Of a stretch of DNA of 64,000 nt, positions 16,225 to 24,378 are shown in pieces. Origin of the DNA: Kitasatospora setae KM-6054. GTDB taxonomy: Bacteria > Actinomycetota > Actinomycetes > Streptomycetales > Streptomycetaceae. The position numbers were made by a program, and so were the translations under genes. Under the pieces are notes generated by a model, which was not told where the DNA came from, did not search any database, and was given only the letters and a program-made list of their open reading frames with translations. Each line of letters starts with the position of its first letter. Position 1 is the first letter of the stretch. The stretch is from the NCBI RefSeq assembly GCF_000269985.1, contig NC_016109.1:5084001-5148000 (forward strand), given 5' to 3'.

Positions 16225-17658
16225 TCAGTCGGCGCGGGCCCGGGCGGCGAGCGCGGCGAGCAGCGCGGCGGGGAGCAGGAGCAGCGCGAACGCGGCCCGG
16301 TAGCCGTCGAGTCGGCCGCCGCCGAGGGCCAGGCAGGCGTTCAGGACGGCGGAGGCCAGCGCGAGGACGCCGAGCTGGCCGAGGTTCTGGTTGGTCTGCA
16401 TCGCGCCGCTGGTGCGCCCCTCGCGCCCGGCCGGGCTGTGGGTGAGCGACAGCACGGTCAGCGCGGGGGCGGCCAGGCCCATGCCGACCGCGGCGAGCGG
16501 CATCGCGGGCGCGGCGGTCAGCGCGGGCAGCCCGGGCAGGGTGCCGAGGACGGCCAGGGCGACGGCGCCGGTCAGCACCAGCGCGCCGACGGCCACCAGC
16601 CGGTGCCGGGGCACCCGGTCGAGCAGGTGGCCCTGCGCCCAGGAGGCCCCGGCCCAGGCGAGCGCCGAGCCGGTGAACGCCAGCCCGCTGACCACCGGGT
16701 CGACGCCCCGCTCGGTGACCAGCATCAGCGGGACGTACGCCTCCAGGGTGAAGAAGGTGCCCGAGCCCAGGCCGCGCAGCAGCACGGTGGCGGGCAGCCC
16801 GCGCACCGCCCGCCAGGTGCCGGCGGGCAGCAGCCGGGGCGCGAGGACGACCAGCACGGCGGCGCCCGCGGCGGCGGCCGACAGGTGCCGCCCGTCCCGG
16901 CCGGAGACGCCGTACTGGGCCACCGCCGCGCCCGCGCTGACCGCCGCGGCGACCAGCAGCGGCGGCCGGGGCGGCCGTTCGGCGGGCGCGGCGGGTCGGG
17001 GGAGGCGGCGCAGCACCAGGACGAGCAGCAGGGCGGGCAGCGCGGTGAGCGCGGCCAGGCCGTAGAACACGGCGCGCCAGGACCAGAGCGCGCTGACCGC
17101 CCCGGCGAGCGGCGGCCCGACCAGCGAGGGGACGACCCAGCAGGTGCTCATCAGGGCGAGCACCCGGGCGCGCAGCCGCTCCGGGTACGCCTGCCCGATG
17201 GCGGCGTTGACCGCGACGGCGACCGCGCCCGCGGCCAGGCCGTCCAGGAAGCGCCCGGCGGCCAGCTGCCAGACCGTGCCCGCGGCGGCGGAGACCAGCA
17301 GGGTGGCGACGGTGAGGGCGGTCGCGGCGGCCAGCGGGGCGCGCGCGCCGGAGCGGTCGGACCAGGCGCCGCCGAGCACCCCGCCGAGCAGGCTCGCGGC
17401 CACGAAGCCGCCGGCCACCAGCGGGAACAGCGTCAGCCCGTGCAGGTCGGCGACGGCGGTCGGCAGGACCGGCACCACCGCGAGGGCGGCGAACCCGGCC
17501 AGGAACATCACCGCGGTGAAGCAGGCGGTGGCCGCCCGGTGCTCCCGGGACAGCAGGCCGGGCTCCCGCCCGGACGGCGCCGGCGGTACCCGCGGAACCC
17601 GCTGCGCCGACCGCGCCGATGACACTGACCGCACCGCTCGGCCTCCCCGTTCCGGCAT
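16225..17658 (-). CDS. Major facilitator superfamily exporter
   Basis: 477 aa with about 12-14 transmembrane helices. The N-terminal half has an MFS motif-A-like loop (GGAWSDRSGARAPLAAAT), motif C-like GPPLAGAVSALWSWRAVF, and a DHA family look. ATG at 17658 was chosen because GAGG precedes it; the upstream in-frame extension is not coding-like. A basic, Pro-rich 35-residue cytoplasmic N-terminus is present. Probably a drug/H+ antiporter. Substrate not predictable. Divergent from the DUF1269 gene across a region with a perfect dyad. Confidence 0.88.
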   Translation of the reverse strand: MPERGGRAVRSVSSARSAQRVPRVPPAPSGREPGLLSREHRAATACFTAVMFLAGFAALAVVPVLPTAVADLHGLTLFPLVAGGFVAASLLGGVLGGAWSDRSGARAPLAAATALTVATLLVSAAAGTVWQLAAGRFLDGLAAGAVAVAVNAAIGQAYPERLRARVLALMSTCWVVPSLVGPPLAGAVSALWSWRAVFYGLAALTALPALLLVLVLRRLPRPAAPAERPPRPPLLVAAAVSAGAAVAQYGVSGRDGRHLSAAAAGAAVLVVLAPRLLPAGTWRAVRGLPATVLLRGLGSGTFFTLEAYVPLMLVTERGVDPVVSGLAFTGSALAWAGASWAQGHLLDRVPRHRLVAVGALVLTGAVALAVLGTLPGLPALTAAPAMPLAAVGMGLAAPALTVLSLTHSPAGREGRTSGAMQTNQNLGQLGVLALASAVLNACLALGGGRLDGYRAAFALLLLPAALLAALAARARAD

Positions 17659-17708
17659 CCGCGCCTCATGTTCGCAAGCGGACCGAACCGCGGCAAGGTC
17701 CAGACCAA

Positions 17709-17726
17709 TTTCCGGCCCGCCGGAAA
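17709..17726. promoter_or_regulatory. Perfect 8-bp-arm inverted repeat, candidate operator
   Basis: TTTCCGGC and GCCGGAAA separated by CC, in the divergent gap between the MFS exporter and the DUF1269 gene, about 50 bases upstream of the exporter start. A further CCGGAA lies just downstream. It has the position expected for a local repressor, but no regulator gene is adjacent. Confidence 0.45.
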
Positions 17727-17817
17727 CGGACACACCGGAACGGATGGGATTAAATACGGCAAATCCTGGCTAGGGTGCTGGGAGACGTGCCCCAAGCCTG
17801 TCGGAAGGAAGCCCGCC

Positions 17818-18321
17818 GTGAGCAACCTGTTCGCCATCGCCTACCCGGATGTCCCCACCGCGCAGCGGGTCCGTGACGAACTGGTCGGCCTGCAGAAGCA
17901 GAAGCTGGTCGACCTGGAGGACGTCGTCGTGGTCGAGCGCCGCGAGGACGGGAAGATCAAGCTGCACCAGGCGGTGTCCAACACCGGCCTGGGCGCGGCC
18001 TCCGGCGCGCTCTGGGGCGGGGTGATCGGCCTGCTGTTCTTCATGCCGTTCCTCGGCGCGGCGATCGGCGGCGCGACCGGCGCGGCGGTCGGCGCCTCCA
18101 CCGACACCGGCGTCGACGACAACTTCATGCGCCAGGTCGGCGAGAAGCTGGAGCCCGGCAAGGCCGCGGTGTTCGCGCTGGTCCGCTCGGCGACCCAGGA
18201 CAAGGTGATCCCGGCGGTCGCGCAGTTCGGCGGCGAGCTGATCCAGACCTCGCTCAGCCACGACGAGGAGGAGCACCTGCGGGAGATCGCCAAGGCGGCC
18301 AACCCCGCGTCCACGCTCTGA
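17818..18321 (+). CDS. DUF1269 family membrane-associated protein
   Basis: 167 aa. N-terminal alpha/beta segment (LFAIAYPDVPTAQRVRDEL, DLEDVVVVERREDGK), a central Gly/Ala-rich hydrophobic hairpin (GALWGGVIGLLFFMPFLGAAIGGATGAAVG) and an acidic C-terminal helix. This is the DUF1269 pattern, often stress-associated. GTG with GGAAGGA 8-9 bases upstream was chosen; the frame is open further 5' without a start site. A -10 TAGGGT lies at 17771-17776. Monocistronic, closed by a strong hairpin. Confidence 0.85.
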   Translation: MSNLFAIAYPDVPTAQRVRDELVGLQKQKLVDLEDVVVVERREDGKIKLHQAVSNTGLGAASGALWGGVIGLLFFMPFLGAAIGGATGAAVGASTDTGVDDNFMRQVGEKLEPGKAAVFALVRSATQDKVIPAVAQFGGELIQTSLSHDEEEHLREIAKAANPASTL

Positions 18322-18340
18322 CACCACCGCAGGACCCCTC

Positions 18341-18380
18341 CGGCGGGGTGCCGGGCGCCGTGACGCCCGGCACCCCGCCG
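18341..18380. terminator. Terminator hairpin after the DUF1269 gene
   Basis: A 17-bp perfect stem (18341-18357 with 18364-18380) with a 6-base loop, placed 20 bases after the stop codon. Confidence 0.85.
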
Positions 18381-18415
18381 TCCGTGCCCCTACGAGCTGC
18401 CGAGGACGGCTGCCG

Positions 18416-19765
18416 GTGGCGACTGACTCCGCGACCCGGGCGGCCCGGGTGCCCCGCGCGCGCCCGGCCGGGACCGGGCGCTGGACCGAACTGGTGCTGG
18501 TGCTGGCCGCCGTGGGCCTCGCGGTCTTCGGCTACGTCGAGGTCGGCGTCAACATCGACGGCAAGGCCCCGCCGGACGCCGCCCAGTACGGCGCCGCGCT
18601 CGGCGTGCTCGCCCTGCTCGCGCACGCCGCGGTGCGCTGGCGGGCCAGGTGGGCCGATCCGCTGCTGCTGCCGATCGCGGTGCTGCTCAACGGCATCGGC
18701 CTGGTCGTCATCTACCGGCTGGACCGCAACCCCGGCAGCACCGCCGCCCCCACCCAGCTGCTCTGGTCCACCCTCGGCGTCGGCCTGTTCATCGCGGTGC
18801 TGCTCCTGCTGCGCGACCACCGCCGGCTCCAGCGCTACGCGTACGTCGGCGCGTTCGTCGCCCTCGTCCTGCTGGTGCTGCCGGTGTTCTTCCCGCCGGT
18901 CTACGGCTCGCGGATCTGGATCACGCTGGGCCCGCTGTCCTTCCAGCCCGGCGAGTTCGCCAAGATCCTGCTCGCGGTCTTCTTCGCCGCCTACCTGGCC
19001 GCGCACCGCGACGCGCTGGCGCTGACCGGCCGCAAGGTGCTCTGGTTCCAGCTGCCGCTCGGCCGGGTGCTCGGCCCGGTGCTGCTGATCTGGGCCGCGT
19101 TCGTCGGCGTGCTGGTGCTGGAGACCGACCTCGGCACCTCGCTGCTGTTCTTCGGCCTGTTCGTGGTGATGCTGTACGTGGCCACCGCCCGCACCGGCTG
19201 GATCGTGATCGGCCTGCTGCTGTCCGCGCTGGCCGCCGTCGGCGTCGGCTGGCTCTCCCCGCACGTGCACAGCCGGGTCACCGAGTGGCTGCACCCGCTG
19301 GCCTCGATCGAGGCCGGGCAGGGCGCCAACCAGATCGCCCAGTCGCTGTTCGCCTTCGCCTGGGGCGGCCAGCTCGGCACCGGCCTGGGCCTGGGCCACT
19401 CCGCGCTGATCGGCTTCGCCACCAAGTCCGACTTCATCCTGGCCACCGTCGGCGAGGAACTCGGCCTGACCGGCCTGTTCGCGGTCCTCCTGCTGTACGC
19501 CCTGCTGGTCTCCCGCGGCTTCAGGACCGGCATCGCGCTGCGCGACCCGTTCGGGCGGCTGCTCGCCATCGGCCTGGCCGCGCTGGTCGCCATCCAGGTG
19601 TTCGTGGTGGCCGGCGGCGTCCTCGACCTGATCCCGCTGACCGGCATGACGCTGCCGTTCATCGCCCAGGGCGGCTCGTCCGTGGTCACCAACTGGATCA
19701 TCGTGGCGCTGCTGGTGCGGATGAGCGACCTCGCCCGGCGGCCCGCCCCCGAGGAGAACGCGTGA
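18416..19765 (+). CDS. SEDS family peptidoglycan glycosyltransferase (FtsW/RodA/SpoVE type)
   Basis: 449 aa, about ten to twelve transmembrane helices. SEDS features are present: RIWITLGPLSFQPGEFAKI, ETDLGTSLLFFGLF, the extracellular loop EAGQGANQIAQSLFAFAWGG, and SDFILATVGEELG. GTG start is 36 bases after the terminator, with only a weak ribosome site. The stop overlaps the start of the class B PBP gene (GTGA), the classical SEDS-bPBP pairing in which the SEDS protein polymerises lipid II and the PBP crosslinks. Its separation from cell-division genes suggests a sporulation or growth-phase paralogue. Confidence 0.9.
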   Translation: MATDSATRAARVPRARPAGTGRWTELVLVLAAVGLAVFGYVEVGVNIDGKAPPDAAQYGAALGVLALLAHAAVRWRARWADPLLLPIAVLLNGIGLVVIYRLDRNPGSTAAPTQLLWSTLGVGLFIAVLLLLRDHRRLQRYAYVGAFVALVLLVLPVFFPPVYGSRIWITLGPLSFQPGEFAKILLAVFFAAYLAAHRDALALTGRKVLWFQLPLGRVLGPVLLIWAAFVGVLVLETDLGTSLLFFGLFVVMLYVATARTGWIVIGLLLSALAAVGVGWLSPHVHSRVTEWLHPLASIEAGQGANQIAQSLFAFAWGGQLGTGLGLGHSALIGFATKSDFILATVGEELGLTGLFAVLLLYALLVSRGFRTGIALRDPFGRLLAIGLAALVAIQVFVVAGGVLDLIPLTGMTLPFIAQGGSSVVTNWIIVALLVRMSDLARRPAPEENA

Positions 19766-21276
19766 GGCTCACCCGCCCCGAGGGCACCAACGGCGGGCCG
19801 CAGGGACTGCCCGGCATCTCCACCACCGGCCGCCGGGCCGGCACCTTCTGCATGCTGCTGATCGTCGCCCTCGCCCTCCAGGCCACCCGGGTCCAGGTGT
19901 TCCAGAAGAAGGAGCTCGACCACAACAGCGCCAACCAGCGCGCCACCATCCAGCGCTACGCCCAGCCCCGCGGCAACCTGCTGGTCGGCGGGCAGCCGGT
20001 CACCGGCTCCAGCGCGACCGGCGGCCGGTACGCCTACCAGCGCACCTACACCGACGGCCCGCTGTACGCCGCGGTCACCGGCTACTCGTCCCAGACCTAC
20101 GGCAACACCCAGCTGGAGGGTGTTGACGACGACCTGCTCTCCGGCACCGACCCCCGGCTGGCCGGCTGGGCGGTCTGGGACGCCGTCACCCGGCAGCAGC
20201 AGCCCGGCGGCGACGTCGTCACCACCATCGACCCGGCCGCCCAGCGCGCCGCCCTGCGGGGCCTCGGCAACCAGAAGGGCGCCGTCGCCGCGATCGAACC
20301 CGCCACCGGCCGGATCCTCGCCCTCGCCTCCACCCCGAGCTACGACCCCGGCAGCTTCGCCGGCACCTCGAACGCCGACCAGGCGGCCTGGAAGAAGCTC
20401 CAGGACGACCCCGACCAGCCGATGCTCAACCGGGCGCTGCGGCAGATCTACCCGCCCGGCTCCACCTTCAAGGTGGTCACCGCCGCCGCCGCGCTCGCCA
20501 ACGGCGTGGTCACCGACATCGACGCCCCCACCGGCGCGCCCTACCCGTACGTGATGCCCGGCACCACCACCCCGCTCAACAACGACACCACCGCCTGCGA
20601 CCAGGCCGGGCTCTCGCTCGACGAGGCGATGACGCTCTCCTGCAACAGCGTGATGGGCTACCTCGGCGTGCAGACCGGCCTCGACCGGATGACCGCGATG
20701 GCCGGGAACTTCGGCTTCAACGACGCCAGGCTCGACACCCCGGTCCGGGCCGCCCGCTCCAACTTCGACACCGACATGAACAAGTCCCAGCTGGCGCTCT
20801 CCTCGATCGGCCAGTACGACACCGCCGCCACCCCGCTGGTGATGGCCATGGTCGCCGCAGGGGCCGCCAACGACGGCCAGGTGATGTACCCCCAGCTCGT
20901 CGACAGGCTCACCAAGGCCGACGGCAGCCAGGTCCAACTGATGCACCCCAGCCTGTACCACCAGGCGTTCGGCGCCGGAACCGCCCAGCAGCTAAGGCAG
21001 TTGATGGTCAACGTGGTCGAGAACGGCACCGGCCGCAACGCCCGGATCCCCGGCGCCGAGGTCGGCGGCAAGACCGGCACCGCCCAGCACGGCGTCGACA
21101 ACTCCGGCACCCCGTACGCCTGGTTCATCGCCTGGGCCCGCCCGTCCGGCTCCGCCGCCGTCCCGCCGGTCGCGGTCGCCGTCGTGATCGCCGACAGCCA
21201 GGCCACCGACGTCACCGGCGGCGGGCTCGCCGCGCCGATCGCGAAGTCCGTCATGCAGGCCGTGCTCGACAAGTGA
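19762..21276 (+). CDS. Class B penicillin-binding protein (transpeptidase) partner of the SEDS protein
   Basis: 504 aa. Short cytoplasmic start, one transmembrane helix at about 27-42, a non-catalytic pedestal region (ANQRATIQRYAQPRGNLLVGG), then a transpeptidase domain with all three active-site motifs: Ser234-Thr-Phe-Lys237, Ser293-Cys-Asn295 and Lys437-Thr-Gly439. The nucleophile is Ser234. Length and layout match the PbpA-type proteins of actinomycetes. Coupled to the SEDS gene by a 4-base overlap, so the two are expected to form one synthase at the membrane. Confidence 0.92.
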   Translation: MRLTRPEGTNGGPQGLPGISTTGRRAGTFCMLLIVALALQATRVQVFQKKELDHNSANQRATIQRYAQPRGNLLVGGQPVTGSSATGGRYAYQRTYTDGPLYAAVTGYSSQTYGNTQLEGVDDDLLSGTDPRLAGWAVWDAVTRQQQPGGDVVTTIDPAAQRAALRGLGNQKGAVAAIEPATGRILALASTPSYDPGSFAGTSNADQAAWKKLQDDPDQPMLNRALRQIYPPGSTFKVVTAAAALANGVVTDIDAPTGAPYPYVMPGTTTPLNNDTTACDQAGLSLDEAMTLSCNSVMGYLGVQTGLDRMTAMAGNFGFNDARLDTPVRAARSNFDTDMNKSQLALSSIGQYDTAATPLVMAMVAAGAANDGQVMYPQLVDRLTKADGSQVQLMHPSLYHQAFGAGTAQQLRQLMVNVVENGTGRNARIPGAEVGGKTGTAQHGVDNSGTPYAWFIAWARPSGSAAVPPVAVAVVIADSQATDVTGGGLAAPIAKSVMQAVLDK

Positions 21277-21325
21277 CCCGGCGCAAACGGCGGAAAAGCG
21301 GTGATTTGCTACTGTCCCGGTCTGA

Positions 21326-21361
21326 TTCCCCACCTTCCCCGCCTTCCCCACCTTCCCCACC
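21326..21361 (+). repeat. Four 9-bp tandem repeats in the leader of the amino-acid permease
   Basis: TTCCCCACC occurs four times without gaps (second copy TTCCCCGCC). The array ends two bases before the ribosome site GAAGGA at about 21363. Copies of CCTTCC in the array could pair with that site. Confidence 0.6.
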
Positions 21362-21373
21362 AGAAGGACACCG

Positions 21374-22780
21374 ATGAGCACCACCCCCCTGCTGCGGCGC
21401 AAGCCCGTGGACACCCTGATCGCCGAAGCAGGAGGCACCGGCGCCGGGCAGCTGCGCCGCTCCATCGGGCTCTGGCAGCTCTCCGCGATCGGCATCGGCG
21501 CCACCGTCGGCACCGGCATCTTCTTCGTCCTCACCACCTCCGTCCCCGAGGCCGGCCCCGCGGTCGTGCTGTCCTTCGTGATCGCCGCCGTCACGGCCGG
21601 CCTCACCGCGCTCTGCTACGCCGAACTCGCCTCCGCGATCCCGGTCTCCGGCTCCTCCTACTCGTACGCGTACGCCACCATGGGCGAGCTCGTCGCCTTC
21701 GGGGTCGGCGTCTGCCTGCTGATGGAGTACGGCGTCTCCGCCTCGGCGATCGCCGTGACCTGGGGGCAGTACCTCAACCAGTTCTCCGACCTCGCCTTCG
21801 ACGTCCACCTGCCCGCCGCGCTCACCGCGCCGCCCGGCGAGGGCGGCGTCTTCAACCTGCCCGCGGTGGTGCTGGTGGTGCTGGTCACCGTCCTGCTGAT
21901 CCGCGGCGTCGGCGAGTCCGCGAAGGTCAACGCCGTGATGGTGGCGATCAAGCTGGCGATCCTGGTGCTCTTCGTCGCCGTCGGCCTGACCGGCTTCACC
22001 GCCGGCAACTTCACCCCGTTCGCGCCCAACGGCTGGGACGGCGTGCAGACCGCCGCCTCCACCATCTTCTTCTCGTTCATCGGCCTCGACGCCGTCTCCA
22101 CCGCCGGCGAGGAGGTCCGCGACCCGCGCCGCACCCTGCCGCTGGCCATCCTGATCTCGCTGGTCGTCGTCACCGTGTTCTACCTCGCCGTCGCCGTCAC
22201 CGCGATCGGCGCCCAGCCCTGGGAGCAGTTCGACGGCCAGCAGGCCGGCCTCGCCCAGATCCTGCAGAACGTCACCGGCCAGACCTGGCCCGCACTGGTC
22301 TTCGCCGGCGGCGCGATCGTCTCGATCTTCTCGATCACCCTGGTGGTGATCTACGGCCAGACCCGGATCCTCTACGCGATGGGCCGCGACGGACTCCTGC
22401 CGCCGCCCTTCACCCGGGTCTCCGCCCGCACCGGCACCCCGGTCTGGAACACCCTGGTGGTCGGCGCCGCGGTGGCGGTGCTCGCCGCGGTCTTCCCGCT
22501 GAAACTGCTCGCCGACATGACCTCGATGGGCACCTTGGTGGCGTTCAGCGCGGTGTCGGTGGGCATCATCGTGCTGCGCCGGACCCGCCCCGACCTCCCG
22601 CGCGGCTTCAAGGTCCCGTTCTACCCCGTGACCCCGCTGCTCAGCGCGGCCTGCTGCGTCTACCTGATCACCAAGCTGCACACCGACACCTTCGTCGCCT
22701 TCGCGATCGTGCTGGCCTGCGCGGCCGTCCTCTACTTCGGCTACAGCGCCAAGCACTCCCGGCTGGCCCGCACTCCCTAG
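21374..22780 (+). CDS. APC superfamily amino acid permease
   Basis: 468 aa with about 12 transmembrane helices. The first helix pair has the APC consensus (IGIGATVGTGIFFVLT), and FFSFIGLDAVSTAGEEVRDPRRTLP is the typical helix 6 / loop region for cationic or broad amino acid transporters. ATG with AGAAGGA 6 bases upstream. Sodium- or proton-coupled uptake is expected. The stop codon is part of the TAGGCT promoter of the next gene. Substrate specificity is not determinable here. Confidence 0.9.
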   Translation: MSTTPLLRRKPVDTLIAEAGGTGAGQLRRSIGLWQLSAIGIGATVGTGIFFVLTTSVPEAGPAVVLSFVIAAVTAGLTALCYAELASAIPVSGSSYSYAYATMGELVAFGVGVCLLMEYGVSASAIAVTWGQYLNQFSDLAFDVHLPAALTAPPGEGGVFNLPAVVLVVLVTVLLIRGVGESAKVNAVMVAIKLAILVLFVAVGLTGFTAGNFTPFAPNGWDGVQTAASTIFFSFIGLDAVSTAGEEVRDPRRTLPLAILISLVVVTVFYLAVAVTAIGAQPWEQFDGQQAGLAQILQNVTGQTWPALVFAGGAIVSIFSITLVVIYGQTRILYAMGRDGLLPPPFTRVSARTGTPVWNTLVVGAAVAVLAAVFPLKLLADMTSMGTLVAFSAVSVGIIVLRRTRPDLPRGFKVPFYPVTPLLSAACCVYLITKLHTDTFVAFAIVLACAAVLYFGYSAKHSRLARTP

Positions 22781-22783
22781 GCT
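22778..22783 (+). promoter_or_regulatory. -10 box TAGGCT of the DMF-ase-like gene
   Basis: TAGGCT overlaps the permease stop codon, 36 bases upstream of the TTG start, giving a short leader with GGGAG at about 22808. The leader also contains the near-palindrome CGAACGTTCG at 22793-22802. Confidence 0.45.
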
Positions 22784-22818
22784 GGCGGGGCCGAACGTTC
22801 GAACACGGGAGTGACACC

Positions 22819-24357
22819 TTGGGCACCACCGGACGCCGCCGTTTCCTCGGGCTGGCCGCGGGTGCCGCGGCGGGCCTCACCGCCTGCGGCCCCGGCGGCC
22901 GCCCCGACCGGCCCGCCGCCCCGGCTTCCGGCACCGCGAGTGCCGAGGCCGCCGCCGGCCCTTCCACCGGCTCCGCCGCCGCGCCGGGCCCCGGCCCGTC
23001 GGCGAGCGCCGCGGAGAACGCCAGGCCCGGCGACCCGGACTGGCGGATCACCGGCGCCGGGCCCGCCGCGGCGATCGAGGGCTGGGCCGACCGGGTCAGC
23101 GTCCTGCCCGGCGAGAGCTTCGGGCTGCACGTGTCCACCACCGCCCCCGGCTACACCGTCACCGCCTACCGGATGGGCTGGTACGGCGGCGCCCGGGCCC
23201 GGAAGGTCTGGCGCTCCGACCCGCAACCCGGCACCCGGCAGGCGCCGTTCACCGTCGACAAGGCCACCCGGACGGTCAGCACCGGCTGGTCCCGCACCAC
23301 CGCCGTGGACACCACCGGCTGGCCCGAGGGCTGCTACCTGCTGCGGCTCGACGCCGTCGGCGGCGCCGGGCAGCGCTACGTCCCGCTGACCGTCCGCTCC
23401 CGGAGCACCGCCGGGACGGCCGTCGTGGTCAACGCCGTCACCACCTGGCAGGCGTACAACGAGTGGGGCGGCTACAACCTGTACAACGGCCCCACCGGCG
23501 GCCTGCCCACCCGCTCGCTCCAGGTCACCTTCGACCGGCCCTACCAGTACGACGACGGCGCCGGGCTGTTCCTGGTCTACGAGGCCCCGCTGATCGCGCT
23601 CGCCGAGAAGCTCGGCGTCCCGCTGTCGTACACCACCGGCATCGACCTCGCCGCCGACCCCGGACTGCTGCACGGCGCCAGGGCGGTCCTCTCGCTCGGC
23701 CACGACGAGTACTGGTCGCCCGAGCAGCGGGCCCACGTCACCGCCGCCCGCGACGCCGGGACCCACCTGGCCGTCCTCGGCGCCAACTGCTGCTACCGGC
23801 GGGTCCGCTACGAGCCCTCGCCGACCGGGCCCGACCGCACCGTGGTCTGCTGGAAGGGCGCCTGGAAGGACGACCCCGGCTACCGGGCGGGCCACCCCGC
23901 CACCACCGACTTCCGCTCCCCGCCCGGCGCCGACCCCGAGTCCTCGCTGCTCGGCGTCCGCTACGACGGCTACCCCGTCGACGCCCCGTACGTCGTCACC
24001 GACGCCGGGCACTGGCTGTTCGCCGGCACCGGCGCCAAGAACGGCGACAGCTTCCCGCACCTGGTCGGCGTCGAGTACGACCGGGTCGACCCGTCCTCCC
24101 CGACCCCCGCCGGGATCCGGATCCTCGCGCACTCCCCGGTGGTCTGCGAGGGCCGGCACTCGTACGCGGACAGCGCCCTCTACACGGCGGGCAGCGGGGC
24201 GCTGGTCTTCGCCACCGGGACCATGCGCTGGGTGGAGTCGCTGGAGGCGACCGGACCGGCGGGCGGCAGCGCGGTCCACGGCATCGACGGCCGGGCGGGG
24301 GACTTCACCCGGGCGGTCACCGCGAACCTGCTGCGGAGGTTCGCGGCGACCGGGTAG
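22819..24357 (+). CDS. Tat-exported lipoprotein, N,N-dimethylformamidase beta-subunit-like domain
   Basis: 512 aa from TTG at 22819, the only start that fits GGGAG 8 bases upstream and preserves the signal. The N-terminus has a twin-arginine motif (GRRRFLGLAAG) running into a lipobox LTAC, so it is probably folded before export and lipid-anchored. An Ala/Ser/Pro linker to about residue 70 is followed by the large-subunit fold of dimethylformamidase (WADRVSVLPGESFGLHVST, TWQAYNEWGGYNLYNG, LGHDEYWSPEQR, GHWLFAGTGAKNG). Actual substrate is unknown; the family is broad in actinomycetes and rarely tested. Confidence 0.82.
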   Translation: MGTTGRRRFLGLAAGAAAGLTACGPGGRPDRPAAPASGTASAEAAAGPSTGSAAAPGPGPSASAAENARPGDPDWRITGAGPAAAIEGWADRVSVLPGESFGLHVSTTAPGYTVTAYRMGWYGGARARKVWRSDPQPGTRQAPFTVDKATRTVSTGWSRTTAVDTTGWPEGCYLLRLDAVGGAGQRYVPLTVRSRSTAGTAVVVNAVTTWQAYNEWGGYNLYNGPTGGLPTRSLQVTFDRPYQYDDGAGLFLVYEAPLIALAEKLGVPLSYTTGIDLAADPGLLHGARAVLSLGHDEYWSPEQRAHVTAARDAGTHLAVLGANCCYRRVRYEPSPTGPDRTVVCWKGAWKDDPGYRAGHPATTDFRSPPGADPESSLLGVRYDGYPVDAPYVVTDAGHWLFAGTGAKNGDSFPHLVGVEYDRVDPSSPTPAGIRILAHSPVVCEGRHSYADSALYTAGSGALVFATGTMRWVESLEATGPAGGSAVHGIDGRAGDFTRAVTANLLRRFAATG

Positions 24358-24378
24358 CCGGGGCCCGCCCGCCGGGGC

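Noticed and set aside
21301..22818. Plus-strand extension of the DMF-ase-like frame back to 21301
   Set aside because: It reads as Arg/Pro-rich sequence in a shifted frame of the amino-acid permease. The real gene begins at TTG 22819 with a Tat signal.
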